Shown piece by piece: positions 38,324 to 48,300 of a stretch of 64,000 bases of DNA (positions are counted from its first letter, which is position 1; every line of letters begins with the position of its first letter). The DNA is taken from contig NZ_CP080377.1 of NCBI RefSeq assembly GCF_019443505.1, forward strand, positions 3,534,001 to 3,598,000, given 5' to 3'. Source of the stretch: Janthinobacterium sp. PAMC25594 (GTDB taxonomy: Bacteria; Pseudomonadota; Gammaproteobacteria; Burkholderiales; Burkholderiaceae_D). The position numbers and the translations under genes are program-made. The notes under the pieces are model-generated. The model did no database searches and was not told the origin of the DNA. It saw nothing but the letters and a program-made list of their open reading frames with translations.

Positions 38324-38328
38324 CCGCT

Positions 38329-39966
38329 TTATTTCTTTGTTTCCTTCGGTTTCACCGGCGCCAGGCTCAGGTCCTGGAAGTCGTAGCTGAAATCCGTCTC
38401 GGCCGACACGGGCGCCATTTTTACCCGGTCGATGCTGCCATCGGGATTGAGCGAGAACGTCACGTAGGCATCAGCGTTGAAATTGCGCTCCTTCCAGCGC
38501 ACGATGAAGGTGTCGTGCTGCCAGTGTTCCAGCTCGCCCGTCAGGTCCGGCGTGCGCGTGAAGCTGAGGATATGTTTTTTCCCTTCCGGCTTGATCACGA
38601 CCTTGCCATACCAGGCGTCCTCATACTCGCCGTCATACGCCGCCAGCGGCAGCGATGGCTGCGATTTGGCCGCGCGCGCGCTCGATGCCTTGCCCTGCTT
38701 CTTGACTTCTTCGGCATGCTGGTCCTGCTCCACCTTGGCCACCAGCGCCAGCCAGTCCGACGCCGGCGCCTGCAGGTAATGGTCGAGGATGCGCCATTGC
38801 AGTGCCGTCATGGAGCCGCCATTTTCCGCATTGGTGAGGATGGCCACGCCCAGTTTCGCTTCCGGCACCATCACCACGCGCGAATAAAAGCCCTGCAGCG
38901 CGCCGCCGTGCATGGCCACTTTCATGCCCTTGTAGTCGCGCAGCTGGAAGCCAAGACCATACGCGCTGAAGTTCGGTTTTGTGGCGGCCAGCTCTGGCTT
39001 CGGCTCGGCAATCTTGATCGGCGTTTGCGCCGTCCACATTTCGCGGCCCTGCTTTTCGCTGAACAGGCGCGCGTCCTTGCCATCCTTGTCCTTCACGCCG
39101 GCGATCTTGCCTTCGTCGAGCAGCACCATCATCCACTTGGCGATATCTTCCGCATTCGTGTTGATGCCAACGGCGCCCACGGCGTTCGGCACCGGCATCG
39201 ACTTGACGGCGGCGATCTTGCCGTCGATCTTGCTGTGCGCATTGGCGACGTCGGGATTACCCACGTTTTCCGCCAGACTGGTGGTGGTACCCGTCATGCC
39301 CAGCGGCGCCAGGATGCGCTCATGCATCGCCTCGCCCCAGCTCTTGCCCGCCTTGTCGGCGATGATCTTGCCGGCCACGATGTACAGCAGATTATCGTAG
39401 GCATAGCTGTTGCGAAAACTCGTGGCCGGACGGATGTAGCGCAGCTTCTCGATGATCTCGTCCGTGCTGAACGTGGTGGTGGGCCACCACAGCAAGTCGC
39501 CCGCACCCAGGCCCAGGCCACTGCGGTGCGTCAGCAAGTCGCGGATGGTCATGGCGCCCGTGACGTAGGAATCGTGCATCTGGAAGCCGGGCAAATGTTT
39601 GGTGACGGGATCGTCCCAGGCCAGCTTGCCTTCGTCCACCAGCATGGCCAGCGCGGCGGCCGTGAAACCCTTCGAGTTCGATGCCACTTCGAACAGCGTC
39701 TTGGCGTCGACGGCGGCCGGTTCGCCCAGCTTGCGCACGCCAAAGCCCCTGGCGGTGACGACTTTACCATCCTTGACGATGGCGATCGCCATGCCGGGCA
39801 CGTCGAAAATCTTCAAGGCGCTGTTCACGTCCCGGTCCAGGTCAAAGGCAGGCGCGGGGGCCAAAGCAGCGGCAACGACGGGAGCGGCGTCAAATGCCAG
39901 CGCCGGCACGGTGACGCTGGAAAACGCCAGCACGATGGCGGCGGCGAGGCGGTTCATGGTATGCAT
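38329..39966 (-). CDS. Periplasmic serine hydrolase (class C beta-lactamase-like) with C-terminal DUF3471-like domain
   Basis: 545 aa. The signal peptide (about 5-24) ends PALAFDA. The catalytic domain has the SxxK motif SNSK (Ser96-Lys99) in FEVASNSKGFTAAALAMLVD, a Tyr in SFRNSYAYDNLLYIVAGKII, and a KTG-like HGG in MKVAMHGGALQGFYSRVVMV. The C-terminal 110 residues form a separate beta-rich domain. The family covers penicillin-binding-protein-like peptidases and esterases; the substrate is unknown. The start is uncertain among ATG 39966, ATG 39957 and TTG 39981. It lies 22 nt after the M1 peptidase on the same strand, so they are probably co-transcribed. Confidence 0.82.
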   Translation of the reverse strand: MHTMNRLAAAIVLAFSSVTVPALAFDAAPVVAAALAPAPAFDLDRDVNSALKIFDVPGMAIAIVKDGKVVTARGFGVRKLGEPAAVDAKTLFEVASNSKGFTAAALAMLVDEGKLAWDDPVTKHLPGFQMHDSYVTGAMTIRDLLTHRSGLGLGAGDLLWWPTTTFSTDEIIEKLRYIRPATSFRNSYAYDNLLYIVAGKIIADKAGKSWGEAMHERILAPLGMTGTTTSLAENVGNPDVANAHSKIDGKIAAVKSMPVPNAVGAVGINTNAEDIAKWMMVLLDEGKIAGVKDKDGKDARLFSEKQGREMWTAQTPIKIAEPKPELAATKPNFSAYGLGFQLRDYKGMKVAMHGGALQGFYSRVVMVPEAKLGVAILTNAENGGSMTALQWRILDHYLQAPASDWLALVAKVEQDQHAEEVKKQGKASSARAAKSQPSLPLAAYDGEYEDAWYGKVVIKPEGKKHILSFTRTPDLTGELEHWQHDTFIVRWKERNFNADAYVTFSLNPDGSIDRVKMAPVSAETDFSYDFQDLSLAPVKPKETKK

Positions 39967-39988
39967 GTTCAGGATGTCCAAGAAAGGT

Positions 39989-41848
39989 TCAATGCGCTTG
40001 CGCGGCCATCAATTTATCGACGCTTTCCTGCGTCACCGGGTGGTAGCGTTCACGCGCCTGTGCATATACGTCCTTCGCCCAGGCGTGGCCCTGCGGCGTC
40101 TTCATCAAGGCGCCGTACAGGGGCACGACGAACTTCTGGCGGCCCACGCTCATCAGGAATGCCTGCAAGGGCTGGTGCACGTCGTAGCCGGCATTCACGG
40201 ATGCCAGGTAGAAGCGGTAAGCCACTTCATTATTGCCGCTCTTGCCCACGCCGTAGACCTGGTCCAGCTCGCGCAATTGCGCCGCGCTGGCCTTGTTGTT
40301 GATGTCGTTCAGGAAGTGCATCGATTCGATGGCGATCCACTTGTCCATGCCCAGGTCCTTGGTGGACAGCTCGCCCTTGAGCCAGGCGTCGCGGTGCTGG
40401 TCCAGCAGCGCCAGGCGCGGCGAGACGACGCGCTGCGCGCTGGCCGGCACGCCCGTGCCATACAGCCATTCATCGAGTTCCGCTGGCGGCATCACGTCCG
40501 GATGCTGTGCCAGCAGGTTCTTGCGCAGGTAGGCGATGAACTGCTCCGTCGTCACGCTCTGGAACGCATGCTGGTCGAACCAGCCACGCAGGAAAGGATC
40601 GAACACGGCACGGCCGGCGCGGCGCTCCATGGTGGCCAGGAACCAGGCGCCCTTCGGGTAGATGATGCCGTCGTCCGTATACGTTTCCGCCGGGTTGGCA
40701 TCCGCATCGCGCGTGATCAGCGCCGTTTTCGCGGCCGGCAATTCGCGGATCGAGGCGGCCAGTTCTTCCTGGTCGACCTGCACGCCCATCTGCGCCACTT
40801 CGCTGCCATACAGCTGCTCGACGATGCGCGTGGTGACGTAGGTGGTGAAACCTTCGTTGAGCCACATGTGCTTCCACGACGCGTTGGTGACCAGATTGCC
40901 CGACCACGAGTGGGCCAGTTCATGCGCGATCAGGTCGACCAGGCTGCGGTCGCCCGCGATCATGGTCGGCGTGAGGAAGGTCAGGCGCGGGTTTTCCATG
41001 CCGCCGTAGGGGAACGATGGCGGCAGCACGATCATGTCGTAGCGTCCCCATCCATACGGGCCGTACAGCGCCTCGGCTGCCTGGATCATCTTTTCCGTGT
41101 CGGCCAGCTCGTATTCGGCCGCCTTGATGCGCGGCGGTTCCGCATACACGGCGGAACGGGGGCCGAGCTTGCGCACCTCCAGTTCGCCGATGGCGATCGC
41201 CAGCAGGTATGATGGAATCGGCTGCGGCATCCTGAATTTCCAGCCGCCCTTGCCCGTCGCCTTGTCGTCATTCTCGGCGCTCATCACGACGCGCATGCCC
41301 GCTGGCGCATCGATGCGCGCGCTGTAGGTAAAACGCACGGCCGGCGTATCCTGCGATGGCACCCACGAGCGGGCGTTGATGCTTTGCGACTGGCTGAACA
41401 TGAAAGGCAGCTTGCCCGACATCGTTTGCTGCGGCGTGAGCCACTGCAGCGCGATGGCGTTTGGCGCCGTGTGATAGTAGACGCGCACTTTGCCCGGCTG
41501 GCCCGTGGTGGTGATGCGCAGCGCCTGGCCCTTTTCCGGGTCGGCCTTGTCCAGCTGATACGACGCCATCTGCCATGTGCCGCGCTTGTCCTGCACCTGC
41601 ACTTTCGCGATCGACAGATCGCGCGTATCGAGCACCAGGGTGCGTGCCGCCGGGTCGATCCAGTTCAAGGACAGCTCGGCATAGCCGCTCAAGGTCTTTT
41701 GCTTGAAATCGGCTTTCAGGTCCAGCTGCAGGTCGCGCGTGCGCACCTGGTCGTAACGCGCGTAGCTGAGGGGATCGGCGTGCGCTGCCAGGGTCACCTG
41801 GCAAAGTAGCGCACAGCCCAGCGCGCGCAGGAAGGTCAAAGTTTGCAT
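39989..41848 (-). CDS. M1 family aminopeptidase, LTA4-hydrolase-like
   Basis: 619 aa with signal peptide (1-24, LAAHA-DP). The zinc site HELAH (His309, Glu310, His313) with Glu332 in NEGFTTY fits the HExxH-18-E rule. The exopeptidase loop FPYGGMENPRLTF is present. A helical C-terminal domain (about 470-619) resembles leukotriene A4 hydrolase. It should trim N-terminal residues of peptides in the periplasm. Likely co-transcribed with the downstream serine hydrolase. The upstream gap (41849-41966) carries the terminator of the next M1 gene. Confidence 0.92.
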   Translation of the reverse strand: MQTLTFLRALGCALLCQVTLAAHADPLSYARYDQVRTRDLQLDLKADFKQKTLSGYAELSLNWIDPAARTLVLDTRDLSIAKVQVQDKRGTWQMASYQLDKADPEKGQALRITTTGQPGKVRVYYHTAPNAIALQWLTPQQTMSGKLPFMFSQSQSINARSWVPSQDTPAVRFTYSARIDAPAGMRVVMSAENDDKATGKGGWKFRMPQPIPSYLLAIAIGELEVRKLGPRSAVYAEPPRIKAAEYELADTEKMIQAAEALYGPYGWGRYDMIVLPPSFPYGGMENPRLTFLTPTMIAGDRSLVDLIAHELAHSWSGNLVTNASWKHMWLNEGFTTYVTTRIVEQLYGSEVAQMGVQVDQEELAASIRELPAAKTALITRDADANPAETYTDDGIIYPKGAWFLATMERRAGRAVFDPFLRGWFDQHAFQSVTTEQFIAYLRKNLLAQHPDVMPPAELDEWLYGTGVPASAQRVVSPRLALLDQHRDAWLKGELSTKDLGMDKWIAIESMHFLNDINNKASAAQLRELDQVYGVGKSGNNEVAYRFYLASVNAGYDVHQPLQAFLMSVGRQKFVVPLYGALMKTPQGHAWAKDVYAQARERYHPVTQESVDKLMAAQAH

Positions 41849-41934
41849 GGTCGTCTTTTGAATGATTTGCGAAAGCCCCGGTCCGTGTGCGCCGGGGCGT
41901 CGCGCAGAATAGCACTTCCGGCGCAGGCCGGCAG

Positions 41935-41960
41935 AAAAAAGCGCCGGACTGGCCGGCGCT
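41935..41960 (-). terminator. Intrinsic terminator of the second M1 peptidase gene
   Basis: Minus strand AGCGCCGG-CCAGT-CCGGCGCT followed by TTTTTT, directly after the stop codon at 41967. The stem is perfect. A further hairpin GCCCCGG...CCGGGGC lies near 41875-41898. Confidence 0.92.
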
Positions 41961-41966
41961 GTTTTC

Positions 41967-44348
41967 CTATTTTGCTTCTGCCTTGGCCTCGGGTGCCTTC
42001 AGCGGCGTATTAAAATCCTTCATCAGGTTATTCTTGTCCCGGTCCTGCTTGAACAGTTCCAGGCGCGACGGCGTAATTTTTCTCGGCCAGCTATTGTTGC
42101 TGGTGTCGATGTCGGCCGTTTCCCAGTACGGGTCTTGCACCAGCCCCACCATCGGTTCGTCGGTGACGATGACCTTGCTGATCTTGTGCGGCGCATAGCG
42201 CCACACTTCGGCCGGCACGCGTTCGATGATCTTCTTGCCGCTTTTCAGTTCGATTTCCAGGATCAGCGGCATCACCAGGCCGCCGAGATTCGAAAAATCG
42301 ACCAGGTACAGATGCTTGCCCATGTTGCGCTGTTCCAGCAGCTTCCTCTCCCACGGCTCCAGCGCTTCCTGCTCTTCCGCATAGCTGTTGCGGTCCTTGT
42401 TGGTGACCGTGAATTCATCGTGCCGGTTATAGAAATCCTGCAACGCCGGATCGGTATCCACCTTCTTCGGCAGCGCCTTGTTGCGCTGGTCCGAGATCGA
42501 GATGGGCTGCGCCGCCTTCTGCGCCCTCTTCCACGCCTTCTCAATCTCGGGATTTTTCGTGCTCACGCCATATTCGCTGATGCCGTCGATGCTGATGTCG
42601 ACCGCGTCGGTGGTATAGAACCAGCCGCGCCAGAACCAGTCCAGGTCGGTGCCGGAAGCGTCTTCCATGGTGCGAAAAAAGTCGGCCGGCGTCGGGCGCT
42701 TGAACTTCCAGCGCAAGGCGTACTGCTTGAAGGCGAAGTCGAACAGTTCGCGCCCGAGGATGGTCTCGCGCAGGATGTTGAGCGCCGTGGCCGGCTTGTC
42801 GTAGGCGTTCGCCGTGAACTGCAGCAAGGACTCGGAATTGGTCATGATGGGCACCTGGTTCTGGCTGCGCATGTAGTCGACGATCTTGCGCGGCTCGCCA
42901 TTCCAGGAGGGGAAATGCTCTTCCCACGCCTGCTCGGCCAGGTACTGCAGGAAGGAATTGAGGCCCTCGTCCATCCACGTCCACTGGCGCTCGTCCGAGT
43001 TGACGATCATGGGAAAATAATTGTGGCCCACTTCATGGATGATCACGCCGATCAGGTCATATTTTGCCGTCTTCGAATAGGTCAGCGCTCCCGTCTTCTT
43101 GTCCTTCACGGGACGCCCGCCATTGAACGCGATCATCGGATACTCCATGCCGCCCACGGCGCCATTGACGGAAATCGCGTTCGGATACGGATAGTCGAAA
43201 CTGTACTTGTTGTACTGTTCGATCGCGTGCACGACGGCGCGCGTGCTGTACTGCTGCCACAGCGGGTTGCCCTCGTTCGGATAATACGACATGGCCATCA
43301 CGCGCTTGCCGCCGCTATCCAGCCCCTGTGCATCCCAGATAAACTTGCGGCTCGACGCCCACGCCACGTCGCGCACATTGACCGCCTTGAAGTGCCAGGT
43401 TTTCATCCCCGCTGGCTTGCCCTTTTCCGCCGCCAGCGCTTCGGCGGGCGTAATCACCAGCAGCGGCGTATTGCTGTTTTTCGCCCGCGCCAGGCGCTCG
43501 CGCTGCGCCGCGCTCAACACGCTGGCAGGATTTTGCAGTTCGCCCGTGGCGGCCACCACATGGTCGCCCGGCACCGTCAGATACAGTTCGTAGTCGCCAA
43601 ATTCCAGCGTGAATTCACCGGAGCCGAGGAATTGCTTGTGTTGCCAGCCAACGGCGTCGTAATACGCGGCCATGCGCGGAAACCACTGTGCGATCTGGAA
43701 GATCGTGTTCTTGTCGTCTTCAAAATATTCATAGCCGGAGCGCTCGACCAGCACCTTCTGGTCATTGATTTGATAGGACCAGTCGATGCCAAAGCTGATG
43801 CTCTGGCCGGGCGCCAGCGCCACCGGCAAATCGATGCGCAGCATGGTCTGGTTGACGACATACGGCAGCGGCTTGCCGCTGGCCGCTTTCACGGCGGTGA
43901 GCTTGAAGCCGCCGTCGAATTCGCGCCCCGCATGGAGGGCGCGCAAGTCTTCGAATTTCAGCGCTTCCTCTTCAGTGCCGCTGAGCCAGGCCTGGCGCGA
44001 CGGCGCGCTCAGGACGCGGCGCTGGTCGGCATCCTGGCGCAAGCCATTCTGGTCCAGCTGCAGCCACAGATACGCGAGGCTGTCCGGCGAGCGGTTGTGA
44101 TAGGTGATCTGCTCGCTGGCCGTGATTTCGCGGCGCGCTTCATCGAGCGTGGCGCGGATCACGTAATCGGCGCGCTGCTGCCAGTAGGCGTGGCCGGGCG
44201 CGCCGGACGCCGTGCGGTAGCTGTTCGGCGTGGGCAGCAATTCTTCCAGCTGGCGGAACTTGTCGTCGAAGGGCGCGGCGGCGCACAGGCCGGGCAAGGG
44301 AGCAAACAAGGTCAAACACAGGGCAAGCAAGCGGGCAAGGACCGGCAT
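41967..44348 (-). CDS. M1 family metallopeptidase, long form
   Basis: 793 aa. The signal peptide (about 1-23, RLLALCLTLFAPLPGLCAAA) contains Cys21 in LPGLCAA, but cleavage type is unclear. The zinc site HEVGH (His438, Glu439, His442) with Glu461 in WMDEGLNSF is complete. The gating motif reads VGGMEYPMIAFNGG. About 200 residues follow the catalytic domain with no recognised motif. It resembles bacterial M1 proteins of about 800 aa in proteobacterial periplasm. ATG 44348 is preferred over an extension of 12 codons. The gene is divergent from the riboswitch-controlled transporter. Confidence 0.9.
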   Translation of the reverse strand: MPVLARLLALCLTLFAPLPGLCAAAPFDDKFRQLEELLPTPNSYRTASGAPGHAYWQQRADYVIRATLDEARREITASEQITYHNRSPDSLAYLWLQLDQNGLRQDADQRRVLSAPSRQAWLSGTEEEALKFEDLRALHAGREFDGGFKLTAVKAASGKPLPYVVNQTMLRIDLPVALAPGQSISFGIDWSYQINDQKVLVERSGYEYFEDDKNTIFQIAQWFPRMAAYYDAVGWQHKQFLGSGEFTLEFGDYELYLTVPGDHVVAATGELQNPASVLSAAQRERLARAKNSNTPLLVITPAEALAAEKGKPAGMKTWHFKAVNVRDVAWASSRKFIWDAQGLDSGGKRVMAMSYYPNEGNPLWQQYSTRAVVHAIEQYNKYSFDYPYPNAISVNGAVGGMEYPMIAFNGGRPVKDKKTGALTYSKTAKYDLIGVIIHEVGHNYFPMIVNSDERQWTWMDEGLNSFLQYLAEQAWEEHFPSWNGEPRKIVDYMRSQNQVPIMTNSESLLQFTANAYDKPATALNILRETILGRELFDFAFKQYALRWKFKRPTPADFFRTMEDASGTDLDWFWRGWFYTTDAVDISIDGISEYGVSTKNPEIEKAWKRAQKAAQPISISDQRNKALPKKVDTDPALQDFYNRHDEFTVTNKDRNSYAEEQEALEPWERKLLEQRNMGKHLYLVDFSNLGGLVMPLILEIELKSGKKIIERVPAEVWRYAPHKISKVIVTDEPMVGLVQDPYWETADIDTSNNSWPRKITPSRLELFKQDRDKNNLMKDFNTPLKAPEAKAEAK

Positions 44349-44485
44349 GGCGCATTCCATCTGGAAGTGGTGGACAGACTGCATTCTAAGTCGAGTCTGT
44401 TTGCAAATCGCTCATTGTTGTGGAAGTCCCACACACCAGCCAGTGCCATGCCCCGGCGGCACTGGCGCCGGCACGGGCATTGGCG

Positions 44486-44491
44486 TATGAT
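44486..44491 (+). promoter_or_regulatory. Putative -10 element upstream of the riboswitch
   Basis: TATGAT at 44486-44491 would place a start near 44498, directly ahead of the yybP-ykoY aptamer core. The -35 (CTGGCG, 18 nt upstream) is poor. Confidence 0.4.
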
Positions 44492-44499
44492 GCGCCTCG

Positions 44500-44650
44500 A
44501 ACATTGGGGAGTAGTCGTCCCGCGGTCCTGCCGCGGGAACCTGTATCAACATAATTGGCCCGCAGGCCATGGTGCAGGTGGTTGCAGAACTTGACGAGAC
44601 CATTGATCCAGGGCGGCCGCATGGGCCGGAGTCGCCCGTGGATCATTGGT
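44500..44650 (+). ncRNA. yybP-ykoY manganese riboswitch
   Basis: The hallmark strings of the yybP-ykoY aptamer are present in order: TTGGGGAGTAG (44504-44514), a strong hairpin CCCGCGG-TCCTG-CCGCGGG (44519-44537), TATCAACATAATTGG, then GACGAGACC near 44594. A likely expression-platform stem follows: CCATTGATCCA (44600-44610) pairs with TGGATCATTGG (44639-44649), one mismatch. The next gene is a TMEM165/GDT1-family protein, a standard partner of this Mn2+-sensing class. No SD is evident at the downstream ATG, so the mode of control (translation versus termination) is open. Confidence 0.88.
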
Positions 44651-44684
44651 TAATTCGTCCGGCCCGCGTACCTCTTGCAATCTC

Positions 44685-45260
44685 ATGGAAGCATTCCTCA
44701 TCTCCACCGGCATCGTCGGTCTCGCTGAAATCGGCGACAAAACCCAACTCCTGGCCTTTTTGCTGGCCGCCAAATTCCGCAAGCCTTTGCCCATCGTGCT
44801 GGCGATTTTCGTCGCCACCATCGCCAACCACGCGTTCGCCGCCGCCGTCGGCGCCTGGATCACCAGCATGCTGGGGCCCGACGTGCTGCGCTGGGTACTC
44901 GGCGTGTCCTTCCTGGCGATGGCGGCCTGGACCCTGATCCCCGACAAGCTCGACGAAGACGAAACGAAGTTGGCCAAGTATGGCGTCTTCCTGACCACCC
45001 TGATCGCCTTCTTCATGGCGGAAATGGGAGATAAAACGCAGGTGGCGACCGTGGCGCTGGCGGCGCGCTACCACGACATTGTCTCTGTTGTGCTGGGCAC
45101 CACCTTCGGCATGATGCTGGCCAACGTGCCGGCCGTGTACCTGGGCGACAAGATCGCCAACCGCGTGTCGCTGCGCCTGGTACACGGCGTCGCGGCACTG
45201 GTGTTTGCCGTGCTGGGCGTGGCAACCCTGCTGGGCGCGGGCGCGGCTCTGGGCTTCTGA
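44685..45260 (+). CDS. TMEM165/GDT1-family cation transporter
   Basis: 191 aa membrane protein with six hydrophobic segments in two homologous halves, each with the family motif E-x-G-D-K-T: GLAEIGDKTQLL (near residue 15) and FFMAEMGDKTQVA (near 105). Family members move Mn2+ or Ca2+ against H+; with the upstream Mn riboswitch a role in manganese export is likely. ATG 44685 is used; TTG 44646 in frame would overlap the riboswitch stem and is rejected. The gene is convergent with the cyclic glucan synthase gene. Confidence 0.9.
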   Translation: MEAFLISTGIVGLAEIGDKTQLLAFLLAAKFRKPLPIVLAIFVATIANHAFAAAVGAWITSMLGPDVLRWVLGVSFLAMAAWTLIPDKLDEDETKLAKYGVFLTTLIAFFMAEMGDKTQVATVALAARYHDIVSVVLGTTFGMMLANVPAVYLGDKIANRVSLRLVHGVAALVFAVLGVATLLGAGAALGF

Positions 45261-45333
45261 CCAATGTCGGCAACATGCATACCGGCGCGCCGATCCTGAA
45301 CGGTCAGCGCGCTTTCTTGAGTCGTGGGCAAGA

Positions 45334-48300
45334 CTACACCAGCAATAGCACCGCATACTCGCGGCCCTCGTCGCGCAGGGCGATGCTGTTGCCCTCCTGC
45401 GCCACGCCATCGAGCGACAGTCCTGCAGGCCGCCCCTGTGCCTTTTCCACCGTGATGGCATAGCTGCTGGCGCCGAAGCGGTAATGCAGCTTGAAGCTGT
45501 CCCATTCGGCCGGCATGGTCGGCAGCACGCGCAGCACGTTCGCCTCGCGCGTCAAGCCCAGCAGCGATTCGACGATCAGCCGGTACAGCCAGCCCGACGA
45601 TCCCGTGTACCAGCTCCAGCCGCCGCGCCCCACATGCGGCGCCACGGCATACACGTCGGCCGTCACCACATACGGCTCGACCTTGTAGCGTTGCACCGCC
45701 TGCGCATCCACGCCATGGCGTACGGGATTGATCATGCGCAGCAGTTCCCACGCCTTTTCGCCATCGCCCAGGCGGGCAAACGCCATCGCCGTCCAGATGG
45801 CCGCATGCGTATACTGACCGCCGTTCTCGCGCACGCCCGGCACATAACCGCGGATATAGCCGGGATTGAGGTCGGATTTGTCGAACGGCGGATCGAGCAG
45901 CTGGATCACCCCCGAGTCACGGCGCACCAGGCGCGCATCGACCTGGCGCATGGCGCCGGCCACGCGCTCCTTGTTGGCCGCGCCCGACAGCACGCCCCAG
46001 CTTTGCGAAATCGAATCGATCTGGCATTCCTCGTTGGTGTGCGATCCCAATGGCGTGCCGTCGTCGAAATACGCACGCCGGTACCACTCGCCATCCCACG
46101 CATGTTCCTCGACATTGGCCGCCAGTTTCACGGCTTCGTCGCGGCAGAACCGGGCGAACGCCGCATCGCCGCGCAGCACGGCCACCTCGGCGAAGCGCTG
46201 CAGCACTTCGTACAGGAAGAAGGCCAGCCACACGCTCTCGCCCTTGCCGTGTTCGCCCACCTTGTCCATGCCGTCATTCCAGTCGCAGGAACCCATCAGG
46301 GGCAAGCCGTGCACGCCCAGGCGCAAGCCGTGGCGGATGGCGCGCACGCAGTGCTCGTACAGGTCGGCCGACTCGCCCGAACGCACGGGTAAATCGTAAT
46401 AGGAATCCTCTTCCGGCTTGACGGCGCGCCCCTCGATGAAGGGGGCCACTTCGGACAGCACGTTGACGTCGCCCGTGGCAATCACATAGCGGCAGGCGGC
46501 CAGCGGCAGCCACAGGTAATCGTCGGAACAATGCGTGCGCACGCCCCGGTCCGATGGCGGATGCCACCAGTGCTGCACGTCGCCTTCCACAAACTGGTGC
46601 GCCGCGCACAGCAGCAAATGGCCGCGCAGCAGTTGCGGCGCCGTGTGGATCATGGCCATCGCATCTTGCAGCTGGTCGCGGAAACCGTAGGCGCCACCCG
46701 ACTGGTAATAGCCGCTGCGCGCCCACAGGCGGCAGGCGATGGTCTGGTACATCAGCCAGCCATTGGCGATCACGTCCAGCGACGGATCGGGCGTTTCGAT
46801 GCGCACGGCGCCCAGGGTGCTTTCCCAGTGCGCGCGCACGGCGTCGAGCGCCATGCGGGCCGCATCCTTGCCCGCATGGCGCTGCACCATGGTGCTGGCG
46901 TCGGCATTGCGGCGCCCGCCCACGCCGAGGATGAAGACGATTTCGCGCTCCTGCCCCGGCTGCAGTTCAAACGGCACCTGGATCGCTGCGCACGGGTCCA
47001 GTCCCGTGCCCGCCTTGCCGGACAGGCGCACGCGCCGCAGCGCCGCCGGCTGCGCCAGACTGCCGTTGCGGCCGATGAATTCATTGCGGTCGCAGGTAAT
47101 CGAACGGATGCTGGCGTCCGTATTGAAAAAGCCGACACGTCCTGAAAACTCCGTGTTGTAGTTATTGCGCGCAAACAGCGCACCGCTGATGGTGTCGACT
47201 TCGGTCGCCACGTGCATGCAGGACTTGGCGCGCAGGTCACCCATCACCCATTCCACGTAGCCTGTGACGGACAGGCGGCGCGGCACGCCGCTGTCGTTGC
47301 GCACCTTGATGACGGAGTATTTGACGGCCGCGTCGAGCGCCACATAGGTGCACAGTTCAGTGGCGATACCGCCCTCGCTGTGTTCAAAAATGCTGTAGCC
47401 AAAACCGTGGCGCGTCACGTAGTCGCCGCTGCCGCGCGCAGGCAGGGCCGACGGCGACCAGAACTGGCCGGTTTGCTCGTCTCGCACGTAAAACGCTTCG
47501 CCGGACAGGTCGGAGACGGGGTCGTTCTGCCATGGCGTGAGGCGGAATTCATGCGCATTCTCGCTCCACGTATACGCCTGGCCGCCTTCCGACACCACCG
47601 TGCCGAATTGCGCGTTGGCCAGCACGTTCGACCAGGGCGCCGGCGTCTGCGTGCCTTCTGCCGTGGTGATCACATATTCGCGGCCATCGGGCGTGAAACC
47701 ACCGAGGCCATTTTCCAAAATCAGGTCACGCTTTGGCGCCCGGTGCGGCACGCCGCCCTGTTCGCGGGACGGATCCTGCAGCAGCGGCGGCATGCGCAGT
47801 ACGGGGCTGGGCGGACGCTTGACCTGCTCGGCCAGGGTGCCGCGCAAGTCGCTGATGATGGCGCGCGCCACCGATTGCAGCAAGATGCGGTCTTCGTTGG
47901 CGATTTGCTCGGCCAGGCGCACGAAGATGCCGCCCGGGCGGTCGATCGCCTGCGCATCGATGCCCGAGGCGATCAGGCCCATGATCTGCTCGTGCAGCAG
48001 CTGGCGGTAGCCCGACTGTTCCTCGTACCAGATCACCAGGTCGACTATCAATCCTTTCAGGCGCCAGTACGCATGCGCCTGCACCATCTGGCGCGCCAGT
48101 TCAATATTGGCCGCATCGCGTATCTGCAGCAGCACGATGGGCAAGTCGCCGGAAATCGCATACGCCCACAGGCCGGACTGGCCGCGCTGGTTCTTGATCA
48201 GGATGCCGGCCTCGGCGCGCAGGGCCGCATTCGGGTAGATCACGGCATTGGCCAGGCGCGCATACAACTGCGCGTCCGCTTCGCTGGCATTCAACTGGCG

